The notes: generated from the sequence alone by a model not told the origin. Counted from the stretch's first letter, positions 1 through 9,323 are shown. The stretch: DNA of 64,000 nt from Maioricimonas rarisocia (GCF_007747795.1 NZ_CP036275.1:6254001-6318000), one strand, 5' to 3'. A program made the numbers and translations.

Positions 1-2
1 AC

Positions 3-38
3 GCCATCTTCCGGCAGATCGCGAGAATCATCAGTTAG
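3..38 (+). CDS. C-terminal end of an upstream gene (partial)
   Basis: An open frame enters from the left edge and stops at a TAG ten bases before the ExbB start. Its last residues read AIFRQIARIIS. Twelve codons are too few to name a family. Its position suggests it is the first visible member of a transcript that continues into the ExbB/TolQ gene. It could also be chance. Confidence 0.3.
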   Translation, partial: AIFRQIARIIS

Positions 39-47
39 GACATACGG

Positions 48-977
48 ATGACGGGTCCATTCCCGGTTGACGGCGTTTGGACGCGCCGGCTGACGACGAC
101 AGTCTGTCTCGCATTGCTGTTCTGCCTGGCCGGGCCGTTCGCTCATGCCGTGGGAGACGATGAAGTTCCCGCTGCACCGGCTACCGAAGCTGCCGCGACG
201 GCTCCGGCCGAGGCTGCCCCGACCGATGCTCCCCCTGCCGGCGAAGGCGAGGCCACGCCTACGACCGACGAGGACTCCGCGCTGCCGACGAACATCATCG
301 AGATCGTCCGCTCGCTCGAGTACTGGATCATCCCGTTCGCCCTGGCCACACTCATCGCCTTGTGGTTTACGACCGAACGGATGGTCGTTCTCCGTCGCGG
401 GCGGGTCATTCCCAAGCCGTTTGTGCAGCGATTCCTGAAGCTGCTCGAAGAGGGAGAACTCGAACGGGACGAAGCGCTGCAGATCTGCGAGGAGAACGAC
501 AGCCCCGTCGCCAACGTCTTCGCCCACGGCATCCGCAAATGGGCCAAACCGAGTGTCGAGGTCGAGCAGGCGATCATCGACGGCGGCGAGCGGCAGGTCA
601 GTGCGCTGCGGAAACACCTTCGCGTCATCAACGGCGTGGCCACGGTCACGCCGCTCATCGGACTGCTCGGCACCGTCTGGGGCATGCTGCAGGCGTTCAA
701 CGACATCGCTGCCGCCGGAGCGATGGGCCGCACCGAGCAGCTCGCCTCCGGGATTGCGCTGGCTCTGGTGACGACAGCCGCCGGACTGGTCATCGCGATC
801 CCTTCGCTGATCGCCTACATGTACCTCTCCGGACGGGTCGACGCCCTGGTAATGGACATGGATCACCTGGCCCAGCGGGTTGTCCAGTGTGTCTCGGCCG
901 AGTCGCTCGCCGAGAACGCGAGCCGTCCCCGCAAGGCGGCCGGCACCAGCAAATCGCCGCAGAAGAAGGCGGTCTGA
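48..977 (+). CDS. MotA/TolQ/ExbB proton channel family protein
   Basis: 309 residues. It starts with a signal-peptide-like hydrophobic stretch (about residues 17-33), then an Ala/Pro/Glu-rich linker to about residue 80. The channel part follows, with membrane segments near 92-110, 197-220 and 237-260. The segment containing [14 protein letters not shown] is the hallmark of the ExbB/TolQ/MotA channel. Such proteins use proton flow to energise outer-membrane transport or envelope tethering, normally with an ExbD/TolR partner. No ExbD/TolR gene follows; uvrC is next, 79 bases downstream. The N-terminal signal plus acidic linker is common in planctomycete and other large ExbB variants. The exact transport partner cannot be told from the sequence. 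Confidence 0.87.
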   Translation: MTGPFPVDGVWTRRLTTTVCLALLFCLAGPFAHAVGDDEVPAAPATEAAATAPAEAAPTDAPPAGEGEATPTTDEDSALPTNIIEIVRSLEYWIIPFALATLIALWFTTERMVVLRRGRVIPKPFVQRFLKLLEEGELERDEALQICEENDSPVANVFAHGIRKWAKPSVEVEQAIIDGGERQVSALRKHLRVINGVATVTPLIGLLGTVWGMLQAFNDIAAAGAMGRTEQLASGIALALVTTAAGLVIAIPSLIAYMYLSGRVDALVMDMDHLAQRVVQCVSAESLAENASRPRKAAGTSKSPQKKAV

Positions 978-1056
978 ATGCTCCCGCCGTGCCTGCCCGC
1001 GGGAAATCCGCAGCGTGACGGCTACGCAGAGCGGGCAACCTCTCTAGAATAGGGGC

Positions 1057-2409
1057 ATGACGCAGGGAAGCCCCGACCAGTCCGACGCGGTCGCCGACTC
1101 CGGCAGCGAACCGCTCCCGCCGCGGGAGAAGGTAAAGACCTTCCCCACCACCCCCGGTGTGTACCTGATGAAGGACGCACAGGCACGGGTGATCTACGTC
1201 GGCAAAGCGGTCAATCTCCGCAGCCGCGCCTCCAGCTACTTCACCAGTGCGGCCGCCGTCGAACGCCGCACTGCCGATCTTGTCCCCGAAATCGCCGATC
1301 TCGACTTCATCGAGACCGATTCGGAGGTGGATGCGCTTCTGCTCGAAGCCCGGCTGATCAAGGACATCCAGCCGCGATTCAACTCCGAGCTCAAGGACGA
1401 CAAGACGTTTCCGTATCTGCAGATCGTCACGGGCGAAGACTTCCCCCGGGTCGAATTCACCCGCAAGCCGCGGGACAAGGGCGTGAAGCTGTACGGCCCG
1501 TTCACCTCCGCGAAGCAGCTCCGCGGAACGATCGGCGTCCTGCAGAAGATCTTCCGCTTCCGCACCTGCACGCTCGACATCGAAGAGGATGACGAACGGT
1601 GGCGGTGGTTCCGCCCCTGCCTGCTCGCCAGCATCAACCAGTGCACCGCCCCCTGCAACCTCCGCATCTCGAAGGAGGACTACCGTGAAGACATCCGCCG
1701 GCTGCGAATGTTTCTCGACGGAGGCAAGGCCCGTCTGCTCAAGGAAATGCAGAAGCAGATGCAGGAGGCGTCGCGAGAACTGAAGTTCGAAAAAGCCGCC
1801 CGCCTTCGCGACGAGATCAAGGCGCTCGAAAGCCTGAACCTTCGCGGCAACCTCGACGAGCATGTCCAGCCCGAGGTCTTCTACATCGACCCGAAGAAGG
1901 GGCTCAAGGGGCTGCAGCGGATCTTCGGACTCCCCGAGATGCCCCGCGTCATCGAAGGGGTCGACATCGCTCACCTCCAGGGAGGCGAGACGGTCGCCAG
2001 CCTCGTGCAGTTCATCGACGGCCTGCCGTTCAAGCACGGCTACAAGCGGTACCGCATCCGGACGGTCGAAGGTGTCGACGACTTCGCCAGCATGCGGGAG
2101 GTCGTCAGCCGCCGCTTCCGCCGACTGCAGCAGGAAGGACAGCAGTTCCCCGACGTGTTTCTGATCGACGGCGGGAAGGGACAGCTCAACGCGGCCGTCT
2201 CGGCTCTGAAGGCGATCGACATCACACCGCCGCTGATGATCTCCCTCGCCAAACGTGAGGAAGAGATCTTCGTGCCGGGCGAGAGTGAACCGAAGCGGCT
2301 CAGCCGTCATGCCTATGCACTCAGGCTGCTACAGTACGTCCGGGACGAGTCACACCGCTTCGCGCAGGCGTACCACCACGTGCTGCGACGGAAGTCGACG
2401 TTCAAGTAG
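1057..2409 (+). CDS. uvrC: UvrC-type excinuclease subunit lacking the C-terminal HhH domain
   Basis: 450 residues, against roughly 600 for most UvrC proteins. In order: an N-terminal GIY-YIG nuclease (GVYLMKD...VIYVGKA, with the catalytic Glu region ETDSEVDALLLEARLIK), a UVR/UvrB-binding motif around residues 230-265, then the RNase H-like second nuclease (GVDIAHLQGG, FLIDGGKGQ, RDESHRFA). UvrC makes the 3-prime and 5-prime cuts in nucleotide excision repair. The protein stops just after the RNase H domain (HHVLRRKSTFK), where other UvrC proteins continue into a helix-hairpin-helix DNA-binding region. No continuation is visible in other frames downstream. Putative catalytic residues of both nuclease domains are present, so it is probably active. 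Confidence 0.9.
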   Translation: MTQGSPDQSDAVADSGSEPLPPREKVKTFPTTPGVYLMKDAQARVIYVGKAVNLRSRASSYFTSAAAVERRTADLVPEIADLDFIETDSEVDALLLEARLIKDIQPRFNSELKDDKTFPYLQIVTGEDFPRVEFTRKPRDKGVKLYGPFTSAKQLRGTIGVLQKIFRFRTCTLDIEEDDERWRWFRPCLLASINQCTAPCNLRISKEDYREDIRRLRMFLDGGKARLLKEMQKQMQEASRELKFEKAARLRDEIKALESLNLRGNLDEHVQPEVFYIDPKKGLKGLQRIFGLPEMPRVIEGVDIAHLQGGETVASLVQFIDGLPFKHGYKRYRIRTVEGVDDFASMREVVSRRFRRLQQEGQQFPDVFLIDGGKGQLNAAVSALKAIDITPPLMISLAKREEEIFVPGESEPKRLSRHAYALRLLQYVRDESHRFAQAYHHVLRRKSTFK

Positions 2410-2447
2410 CGGTTAACCCTCGCCGAGTGACTTCGTCTCGCTCGAAT

Positions 2448-2467
2448 GGCAGACGAGAATGTCTGCC
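2448..2467. repeat. Dispersed hairpin repeat, copy A
   Basis: The arms GGCAGAC and GTCTGCC are perfect inverted complements around a 6-base loop, followed by CCCAC. The same core (arms plus AATGT and the trailing CCCCAC) occurs twice more near 52.3-52.5 kb. No protein signature overlaps it. Confidence 0.6.
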
Positions 2468-2669
2468 CCACTTCTGGTTTCGGTCCGTGTGGCCGGGGCC
2501 GCAGCGGGTGGAGCCCCCAGCGGCGCAGGGTGTGTCACGGCAAGTCACCCTGTCGCGTTCGACGGCCAGACACGTAGCGAAGCGTGGTGCATCCGTGACG
2601 CACCGCACCCGACTGTCAAACGATCGTCAAACGGCCAGGCCATCGCCGGACGAACACCGCCCATCATTC

Positions 2670-2715
2670 GGCTGGGGGCGTCGCTGCGCGACGACCACCA
2701 GCCACCCGCCGCGGG
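2670..2715. repeat. Dispersed intergenic repeat, segment D1
   Basis: About 40 bases beginning GGCTGGGGGCGTCGCTGCGC match the reverse complement of 52298-52339 with two visible mismatches over the shared part. Both copies lie in non-coding DNA and both sit close to copies of the GGCAGAC hairpin, which suggests a composite repeat family. Confidence 0.6.
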
Positions 2716-2851
2716 ACATCGTGCGAAGCGCCGGTCGGCACGCTCGCCCTTCAAGGCACGTGTGTGCCTCCAGTGGCCGCAACCTCTTGCGGCTGCGCCG
2801 CACCGGTCTGAATACCGGTGTTACCCGCTCCGCACGACCGTTTGCGCGCCA

Positions 2852-3790
2852 TCAGCTCGGCACGCGGGTCGTATCCAGCACCTGCCGGATGATCGTCTTC
2901 GCACGCTCCCGCTGACCTTCTCGAATGATCCCCCGGCAGACGACCCGGTGGGCCAGCACCGGCACGGCCAGCCGCTTCACGTCATCCGGGATCACGTAGT
3001 TGCGGCCTTCGACCAGTGCGAGGCTCTGCACCGCTCGGGAAAGCGTGATTGCACCACGGGTGCTCACCCCCAGGGCCAGCTCTTCGTGGCTTCGCGTCGC
3101 ATGCACGATGTCGAGAATGTAATCCTTGATCGAATCGTCAATTGTCACCTCGCGCGACGAACTCTGCAGCCGCTCCAGGTCGTCCGTGCTCAACACAGCC
3201 GACAAGCGGTCGACCGGCTGCCCTTCCTGATGGGCCGACAGCACGTCCCGCTCGACCTGCCGGTCGGGATAGCCGACCTCCAGCCGCAGCATGAACCGGT
3301 CGAGCTGGTTCTCGGGCAGCGGATACGTCCCTTCGAACTCGAACGGGTTCTGCGTGGCCAGCACGAAGAACGGCCGGGCCAGCGGATACGTATGCCCATC
3401 GACCGTTACCTGCCGCTCCATCATCGCTTCGAGAAGCGCACTCTGAGTTCGCGGCGTCGTTCGGTTGATCTCATCGGCCAGCAGCACGTTGGTGAAGATC
3501 GGCCCCTGCCGGAACTCGAACTCCCCCCGGTTCGGCAGGAACACGCTCGAACCGACGATATCACTGGGGAGCATGTCCGGCGTGCATTGCAGCCGCGTGA
3601 ACTCGCAATCGAGACTGTGAGCAATCCCCTTAGCCAGCGACGTCTTTCCGACTCCGGGCGCATCTTCGATCAGCAGATGCCCTTCCGCAATCAGCGTCAC
3701 AATCGCCATCCGGACGACATCCTGTTTGCCCATCAGGGCCCGGCTGACGTTCGTCTCCAGCTTCTCGATCAGATTTGCGGACTGTGTCAC
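2852..3790 (-). CDS. MoxR family AAA+ ATPase
   Basis: 312 residues, full length for MoxR. The Walker A motif DAPGVGKT is at 43-50 and Walker B VLLADEINR at about 102-110, followed by the typical ALLEAMMERQVTVDG, ATQNPFEFEGTYPLPENQLDRF and the C-terminal lid. MoxR ATPases act as chaperone-like remodelers and usually sit beside DUF58 and von Willebrand A genes. Here the gene stands alone, and a DUF58 gene is found 40 kb away at 42897. The start at 3790 gives the expected N terminus (NLIEKLETNVSRALMGK). The target is unknown. Confidence 0.92.
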   Translation of the reverse strand: MTQSANLIEKLETNVSRALMGKQDVVRMAIVTLIAEGHLLIEDAPGVGKTSLAKGIAHSLDCEFTRLQCTPDMLPSDIVGSSVFLPNRGEFEFRQGPIFTNVLLADEINRTTPRTQSALLEAMMERQVTVDGHTYPLARPFFVLATQNPFEFEGTYPLPENQLDRFMLRLEVGYPDRQVERDVLSAHQEGQPVDRLSAVLSTDDLERLQSSSREVTIDDSIKDYILDIVHATRSHEELALGVSTRGAITLSRAVQSLALVEGRNYVIPDDVKRLAVPVLAHRVVCRGIIREGQRERAKTIIRQVLDTTRVPS

Positions 3791-4047
3791 AGATCTCTCC
3801 GGCGGTGAAGTGTATCAAGACGGCACGGATTATACGGTCTGACCGCTCTCGAAGCAGGTGAGCAGACGACATTCTCCCCCTCCCATCCCTCACATTCCCG
3901 TCTTTGCCAAACCTTGACGATTCTCACGGTCCAGAAGTTCACGGCAGCGCTGCGGCCGCCATCGATCCGGTTGACTGCGCCGGTCCCGACACGACGAAGA
4001 CACCAGAAGAGAGTCGCTTTGCAGCGGTGGTGTCAGAAAGTGCGCTT

Positions 4048-4923
4048 ATGAGTTGGCCTGTTCGGCTGATGACAGCAGTGTGCGGACTGCTCGTCTGCAT
4101 GCCCCTGTCCGGATGTGCCACGGGAGCGAAACATTCCGTTTCGCGTCCGCAGGTCGCCGCTGCGCCAACCGACCGGCAGATTCTGCCGGTCGCCGCTCAC
4201 GGTGCGCAACCCCGCCCACATGCGAGCTTCCGCGAGGCGGCCCGGGAGGAACTTCGCACGTTTCTCCCCCGCCTGAGAGATGATGCCGCGGTAATGGTCG
4301 AGCCGCACAACCTCGTTCTGGGCAGTGCCATGCTGGCGGCGTCGATTGGCATCCGGCAGGGGCTCGACAGCGACGTCCGCTCGAAAACCGCCGAACATCC
4401 CGACCGCTGGGGCGAAGCCAGCAGCACGTTGGGCCACTTCGGCGAAGTCCAGTATCAGTTGCCGGTGATCGCCGGCGTCTGGGCCACGGGACTGTGGACG
4501 GGTGACGAGTCTCTGCAGGATTTCAACCGCTCTCTCATCAACGCCTACACGCTTACCGGCCTTTCGACGCTCGTCATCAAGGGAATTGCCGACACCGACC
4601 GCCCCGATCCGGACTGGAACAACGGCCGGTTCGGGTTTCCCTCGTTTCACGTCGCGAGCACGTTCGCGATCGCCGCCACGGTGGAAGAGTACTACGGCTG
4701 GAAAGCGGGGCTGCCGGCGTACACCCTGGCGGGGCTGATCGGCTACAGCCGCATCGACGAGCGGGACCACGACCTCTCCGACGTGGTCTTCGGCGCCGGG
4801 CTCGGTTGGATCATCGGCAAGGCGGTTGCGGGGAAGCACCTTGACGGGGACGGTCGCGTCCGGCTGGTGCCGTTCATCCATCCCGATGCGAGTGCCGCCC
4901 TCGGGATCGAAATCGAATTCTGA
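4048..4923 (+). CDS. PAP2 superfamily phosphatase, predicted lipoprotein
   Basis: 291 residues from the ATG at 4048. This start is preferred over an in-frame ATG 144 bases upstream because it gives a lipoprotein signal (hydrophobic stretch then LSGC at the lipobox). The PAP2 catalytic signature is complete: KGIADTDRP (KX6RP), PSFHVAST in place of the usual PSGH, and SRIDERDHDLSD (SRX5HX3D). PAP2 enzymes hydrolyse phosphate from lipid phosphates such as undecaprenyl pyrophosphate or phosphatidic acid. The lipobox would anchor it to a membrane facing outward, which is unusual because most PAP2 enzymes are multi-pass. The Gly to Phe change in PSGH is tolerated in some families. Substrate unknown. 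Confidence 0.82.
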   Translation: MSWPVRLMTAVCGLLVCMPLSGCATGAKHSVSRPQVAAAPTDRQILPVAAHGAQPRPHASFREAAREELRTFLPRLRDDAAVMVEPHNLVLGSAMLAASIGIRQGLDSDVRSKTAEHPDRWGEASSTLGHFGEVQYQLPVIAGVWATGLWTGDESLQDFNRSLINAYTLTGLSTLVIKGIADTDRPDPDWNNGRFGFPSFHVASTFAIAATVEEYYGWKAGLPAYTLAGLIGYSRIDERDHDLSDVVFGAGLGWIIGKAVAGKHLDGDGRVRLVPFIHPDASAALGIEIEF

Positions 4924-4936
4924 GAATGTCGCCGGC

Positions 4937-6265
4937 TCAGCACTGCGGCTGAGCAGAATCGGCGTCGTGCTGTCCGGTCCCCGCCTGGGCGGAACCAGCA
5001 ACGGCCTCGCGGAACTCGGTGCACTCCTCACGCGGGCGGGTGCACGCCTGACAGATCGGGTTCCCCTTCTCGTCCTTCAGGCCGTCCATTCCGCCGCAGC
5101 TCCCGCGCAGCCGGCGATTGCTGAAGATCACACCCACCGCCAGCCCGCAGATCGCCAGCGCGAAGATGGCGGCGGTCACCAGGAACGTCCCCATCAGCGA
5201 CGCTCCGCCGGCCGGCTCGGGCTCGCCGAACATGGCCGCAAATGCCGCGGTCGACTCCGTCCGGAATGCGTCCTCACTGCGGATCAGAAAACTGGCCGCC
5301 AGCCCCTGTTCTTCCGCGAGTGCCATTCCCGCCTCGGGGCCGAGCACCATCAGAGCCGTGGCCCAGCCGTCCGCCCGCATGCAGTCATCGGAGACCACCG
5401 AAACGGATGCCAGTTCGTGCGTCACCGGCCGTCCGGTCCGAGGATCGATCGTATGCGAAAACCGCTCTCCATCGGCGACGAAGAAGTTCCGGTAGTCCCC
5501 CGAGGTGGCCAGCGACTTGCCTTTCAGAGCCACCACGCGGCCCACCGCGCGCCGCCCGACGGTCGGCTGCTCGATCCCGATCTTCCAGTCCGTTCCGTCC
5601 GGTTTCGTGCCGAAGGTGCGAACCTCGCCACCGATTTCGACCATCGCTCCGCTGGCTCCGGCCTGCTTCACCCACGCCGCGACCTCATCGACGCCGAATC
5701 CCTTGGCGATCGCACTCAGGTCGAGCTCTACGCTCGGCTGGCTCTTTCGCAGAGCCGGAGGGACGAGGCGGACTTCGATCTGTTCGTAGCCGACCCGCTG
5801 ACGGGCCGTCGCGATCGTCTCCTCGTCGGGGATTTCCCGCTCCCCCGGATTCGGGCCGAAATTCCAGAGCCGCACCAGCGGTCCGACGGTCGGGTCAAAC
5901 GCACCGCCGGTCCGCTCTGACAGTTCCAGTGCCGCAGCAACGACAGTCGCCGTCTCGGCCGAGACCTCAAACCAGGTGTCCGTTTCGTGGCGATTAAATC
6001 GCGAGAGTTCCGAGTCCTCGCGCCAGGTCGACATCTGGTCGTTCACACGCTCGAGGGTCTCGCCGATTCCCGCCAGCAGCGTGTCGGAATCGGGCCCGTC
6101 AGCCGGCGACGTCACTTTGACATGCCAGGTCGTCCCCATGGTTTCGCCCGAAAGCGAGACCAGTTCATCGCTTCCTGCAGCGCGAGCCGCAGCGGGCGCC
6201 CAGGGCAGGCCACAGACCGCGAACAGGACGATCAGGACAGAAACGTGGGAAACGGAACGAAGCAT
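4937..6265 (-). CDS. apbE: FAD:protein FMN transferase (ApbE) fused to an NqrM-like domain
   Basis: 442 residues. Signal peptide 1-29, then an ApbE domain about 35-340 with characteristic segments GETMGTTWHVKV, LDLSAIAKGFGVD, IGGEVRTFG, FSHTIDPRTGRPV and the ADGWATALMVLG metal-binding region. ApbE covalently attaches FMN to Thr of proteins such as NqrB, NqrC and RnfG. After a short Pro/Gly linker the protein continues with one membrane helix (about 359-381) and a Cys-containing tail: GSCGG at 388-392 and Cys at 405, 408 and 415. This matches the small Na+-NQR maturation factor NqrM, normally a separate gene. No nqr genes are in view. The gene is convergent with the PAP2 gene, 13 bases apart. 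Confidence 0.88.
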   Translation of the reverse strand: MLRSVSHVSVLIVLFAVCGLPWAPAAARAAGSDELVSLSGETMGTTWHVKVTSPADGPDSDTLLAGIGETLERVNDQMSTWREDSELSRFNRHETDTWFEVSAETATVVAAALELSERTGGAFDPTVGPLVRLWNFGPNPGEREIPDEETIATARQRVGYEQIEVRLVPPALRKSQPSVELDLSAIAKGFGVDEVAAWVKQAGASGAMVEIGGEVRTFGTKPDGTDWKIGIEQPTVGRRAVGRVVALKGKSLATSGDYRNFFVADGERFSHTIDPRTGRPVTHELASVSVVSDDCMRADGWATALMVLGPEAGMALAEEQGLAASFLIRSEDAFRTESTAAFAAMFGEPEPAGGASLMGTFLVTAAIFALAICGLAVGVIFSNRRLRGSCGGMDGLKDEKGNPICQACTRPREECTEFREAVAGSAQAGTGQHDADSAQPQC

Positions 6266-6586
6266 CGGCTGATCATTTCTCGATTTGCGGGTCAGCGAGG
6301 CAGTTGCCGTGGCGACGGGGCGATCGACGCGCCTTCTCGCCAGTTCGCCGGCGGGGGAGGGCGCGCACCATCAGCCCGCGGGACCCTGCATGAGCGTTCG
6401 GTTTCATTCTAGGTTCGCCGGCCGCCGCCGCAATGCTCGAAACGCGGTTCCCCCACCATTGCCCGACCAGCCGTCTGGAGACTTCGTTGACGAGTGACTC
6501 GGACGCCGCTACCGTGGCTCAGTCTGGTACGGTCTCCCTGCCGAGCAACCGGCCGGAACGAACTTATCGCCCTCTGTGCTCCCGCC
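6266..6586. other. Divergent intergenic region between apbE and the MMPL transporter
   Basis: 321 bases between divergent starts. It must hold promoters for both genes. Apart from one promoter-like pair at 6487-6515 I see no conserved RNA or repeat. Confidence 0.4.
6487..6515 (+). promoter_or_regulatory. Possible sigma-70 type promoter for the MMPL transporter
   Basis: TTGACG and TACCGT are separated by 17 bases, about 70 bases before the chosen start at 6587. The -35 box is strong and the -10 box is only fair. Confidence 0.3.
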
Positions 6587-9205
6587 ATGTTTCAGCGTCT
6601 GGGCAAGATTGTCGGCCGCGGCCCGCTCTTCGTGGTCCTCGCGTGGTTTCTGCTGGCGATCGTCGCCGCTGTGACGGCGCCCCCGTGGTCGCAGGTCACC
6701 CAGGACGGCGAATTCGCCTTTCTTCCCGAAGACTCCCCCAGCCGCTTGGCCGAGCAGCTCTACCGCGAAGCCTTTCCTCCGCCGGACATCGACACGTCCG
6801 ATCAGGAGAATGAAGTCGCGGTCGCGGTCCAGCAGGACCCTCTGGGGAGCAACATCGTCCTGGTCGTGCGGCGCACGCACGAGGTCGGGATGGGGCTGCA
6901 TCCCGAGGACAAGGAATTCGTCGAAGAGGTCCTCAAGCCCGAACTCGAGAAGATCGCCGCCCGCACCTCGGTCGGGTACGAGCATACGCCAGTCGACGAC
7001 GCGGCCGAACTCCCCCCTGACGAACGGATCATCAAGGGGATCTGGACGTACACCGACCGCAAGATCGGCCCACTGCTCGAAAGTGAGGACGGGCTCTCGA
7101 CGCTGATCGTCGTCGAACTGCGGACTGAGTTTCTCGATCGGGGCAACACCCTGGTGGTCGCCCGCGTCGAAGACCTCATCGACCGCCTCAATCAGCCTCG
7201 TGCGCCGGACGCGCCCAAGATCCCAACCGGGCTCGAAGTCAAACTGAGCGGCTCGGCCACCGTCGGCCGTGACATGCTGCGGGCCGAACACATCAGCGCC
7301 AGCCGAACCGAAGCGGCGACCAAGCTGCTGGTGATCGTGCTGCTGCTGATCATTTACCGGGCCCCGCTGCTGGCCGCGATTCCCCTGCTGACGGTCGGCA
7401 TGGCCGTCAGTATCTCGATCGCCCTGCTCCGGATCATGGCCGGCTGGGGATGGGTCGGACTGTTCACCGGCCTGGAAGTGTACGTGACGATCGTCGTCTA
7501 CGGGGCCGGCGTCGACTACTGCCTGTTTCTCATTGCCCGCTACAAGGAAGAACTGGACGCGGGGGCCTCGTTCGACGAGGCAATCGCCAGCAGCATCGAC
7601 CGCGTCGGCATCGCCCTGGCCACCAGTGCCGGGACGAGCATCTGCGGCATCGGGATGATGATGTTCGCGCAGTTCGGCAAGTTTCAGCAGGCCGGGTTCG
7701 CGATTTCATTCGGTTTGCTCGTCGTCCTCTGTTGTGCACTGACATTTACCGCCGCCCTCATGCGGCTGTGCGGACGCTGGGCCTTCTGGCCCGATATCCG
7801 CCGCGAACGGCTTTCTGCCGACGATGGCTGGGTTCCCACCTCGACCTGGACGTCGTTTCTCTCCGAGAAGCGATGGCTCGAACGGGGCTGGGAACGAATG
7901 GCCGAACTGGTCAGTTCGCGCCCCGGCACGATCTTTCTGCTCACATTTGCCGCCATGCTGCCGCTCGCAGTCGTCGGGGTCGCCACTCACGATCACCTCA
8001 GCTACGGTCTGCTCTCCGACCTCCCCCAGGACGAACCGAGCGTGCGCGGTGCAGCCGCCGTCCAGCAGCACTTTCCGGCCGGCGTGACGGGCATCAGTAC
8101 CGTGATGATCCGTCACGAAGATCTCGACCTCTCGCCAGCCACGGGGGAACGTCTCGCCGGCGAACTGACCGACGTCCTGCAGGACCGTGCGGACGAACTC
8201 GGCATCGTCGACATCCGCAGCCAGGCGAACCCGCTCGGACTGGCGGATTCCGCGCAGGAATACCTCCGCAGCGTCGGCCGTCGCGTCACGCAGCGGGTGG
8301 CCATCCGCGCCCAGGCCGCCCGGACGTACTCAAGTCCGCGGGGGCCGCATGAAGGGAAGGTGGCGCGGCTCGACCTGGTGCTGGCGGTCGATCCGTTCAG
8401 CCGCGACAGCATTCAGCGTCTCAGCCGCGTCCACAACGCCATCGAACAAGCCCTGCCCGCCATCGAATCATCCCTGGGAGATTCCCTCCCGGATGATTTT
8501 GCCGAGGCCGCCGAGATCCACATGCTCGGCCCGACCGCCAGTGTCCGCGACATCAAGGCAGTGACCGACCACGACCGGATGGTGATCGACATTCTCGTTG
8601 TCGTCGCGGTCTATCTCGTGCTGATCGCCCTGCTTGGCCGACCGGCAATCTGTGCCTACCTGATCGTCAGCGTGGTCTTCAGCTTCCTCGTGGCGATGGG
8701 AGCGACGTACCTGGCCTTCTGGGCGATCGATGGCGAGACCTTTGCCGGCCTGGACTGGAAGATCCCCATCTTCCTGTTCACCCTGCTGATCGCGATGGGG
8801 GAAGATTACAACATCCTGCTCATGGCCCGCGTCCACGAAGAACAGCAGACCCACGGACCGGTCAAGGGGGTCCTGGTCGCGCTGAGCCGCACCGGCAGCA
8901 TCATCTCGAGCTGCGGCATCATCATGGCGGGAACCTTCTCGTCGCTGATGACCGGTACGCTCCGCGGTATGGTGCAGATGGGCTTCGCGCTGACGTTCGG
9001 TGTGCTGCTCGACACCTTCGTCATCCGACCGATTCTCGTACCCGCGTATCTGGTGCTGCTGCATCGCGGCCGGTTCGGGGCACTGGGGCGCTGGCTGGGT
9101 GCCCGCCCGGATGAGATCGAAGAGCAGACGCCGGTGGGCGAAGAAGTTCGTGAGACGACATCGCCCGTTCGCAGCGTTCCCGGTTTCGAAGGGGCCGACG
9201 ACTGA
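6587..9205 (+). CDS. MMPL/RND family transporter
   Basis: 872 residues from the ATG at 6587. An earlier in-frame ATG at 6494 would add 31 residues that do not look like a membrane protein start, whereas 6587 begins MFQRLGKIVGRGPLFVVLAWF directly before the first helix. It has the duplicated RND topology: one helix, a large external domain, then about five helices, repeated. Each half has the MMPL signature around GAGVDYCLFLIARYKEE and AMGEDYNILLMARVHEE. MMPL proteins export lipids, hopanoids or glycolipid precursors using proton motive force. No adaptor or outer-membrane factor gene is adjacent. Substrate not predictable. Confidence 0.88.
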   Translation: MFQRLGKIVGRGPLFVVLAWFLLAIVAAVTAPPWSQVTQDGEFAFLPEDSPSRLAEQLYREAFPPPDIDTSDQENEVAVAVQQDPLGSNIVLVVRRTHEVGMGLHPEDKEFVEEVLKPELEKIAARTSVGYEHTPVDDAAELPPDERIIKGIWTYTDRKIGPLLESEDGLSTLIVVELRTEFLDRGNTLVVARVEDLIDRLNQPRAPDAPKIPTGLEVKLSGSATVGRDMLRAEHISASRTEAATKLLVIVLLLIIYRAPLLAAIPLLTVGMAVSISIALLRIMAGWGWVGLFTGLEVYVTIVVYGAGVDYCLFLIARYKEELDAGASFDEAIASSIDRVGIALATSAGTSICGIGMMMFAQFGKFQQAGFAISFGLLVVLCCALTFTAALMRLCGRWAFWPDIRRERLSADDGWVPTSTWTSFLSEKRWLERGWERMAELVSSRPGTIFLLTFAAMLPLAVVGVATHDHLSYGLLSDLPQDEPSVRGAAAVQQHFPAGVTGISTVMIRHEDLDLSPATGERLAGELTDVLQDRADELGIVDIRSQANPLGLADSAQEYLRSVGRRVTQRVAIRAQAARTYSSPRGPHEGKVARLDLVLAVDPFSRDSIQRLSRVHNAIEQALPAIESSLGDSLPDDFAEAAEIHMLGPTASVRDIKAVTDHDRMVIDILVVVAVYLVLIALLGRPAICAYLIVSVVFSFLVAMGATYLAFWAIDGETFAGLDWKIPIFLFTLLIAMGEDYNILLMARVHEEQQTHGPVKGVLVALSRTGSIISSCGIIMAGTFSSLMTGTLRGMVQMGFALTFGVLLDTFVIRPILVPAYLVLLHRGRFGALGRWLGARPDEIEEQTPVGEEVRETTSPVRSVPGFEGADD

Positions 9206-9286
9206 ACCGGCATTGCCGGTTCGTCCGGGACGCCCCCGTCATGGTGCGGCGCGGTGCACCGTCACGTTGCAAACGTCGGCACCCAT

Positions 9287-9323
9287 AAAAAAATGACAGC
9301 CGCCCCGACGAGGAGCGGCTGCC
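9287..9323 (-). terminator. Rho-independent terminator downstream of the repetitive surface protein
   Basis: Read on the minus strand, GCAGCCGCTCC and a matching GGGGCGGCTG arm form a hairpin with one internal mismatch, followed directly by an A then seven T. It lies about 160 bases beyond the stop of the gene at 9482-11221. Confidence 0.68.

Larger units (their letters stand above)
2410..2851. other. Intergenic region between convergent uvrC and moxR, with dispersed repeats
   Basis: 442 bases with no convincing gene. Open frames here lack domain-like composition and run antisense into moxR. The stretch contains a hairpin copy at 2448-2467 and a segment at about 2670-2715 that reappears, inverted and nearly identical, at about 52298-52339. 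I therefore read it as repeat-bearing non-coding DNA. Confidence 0.6.

Noticed and set aside
790-2310. 506-codon open frame antisense to uvrC
   Set aside because: High-GC shadow of the uvrC gene; no domain-like sequence, no ribosome site, and uvrC is clearly conserved.
2459-3808. 449-codon frame antisense to moxR
   Set aside because: Overlaps a clear MoxR gene and begins in the repeat-bearing intergenic region; sequence is Arg/His/Gln-rich with no family pattern.
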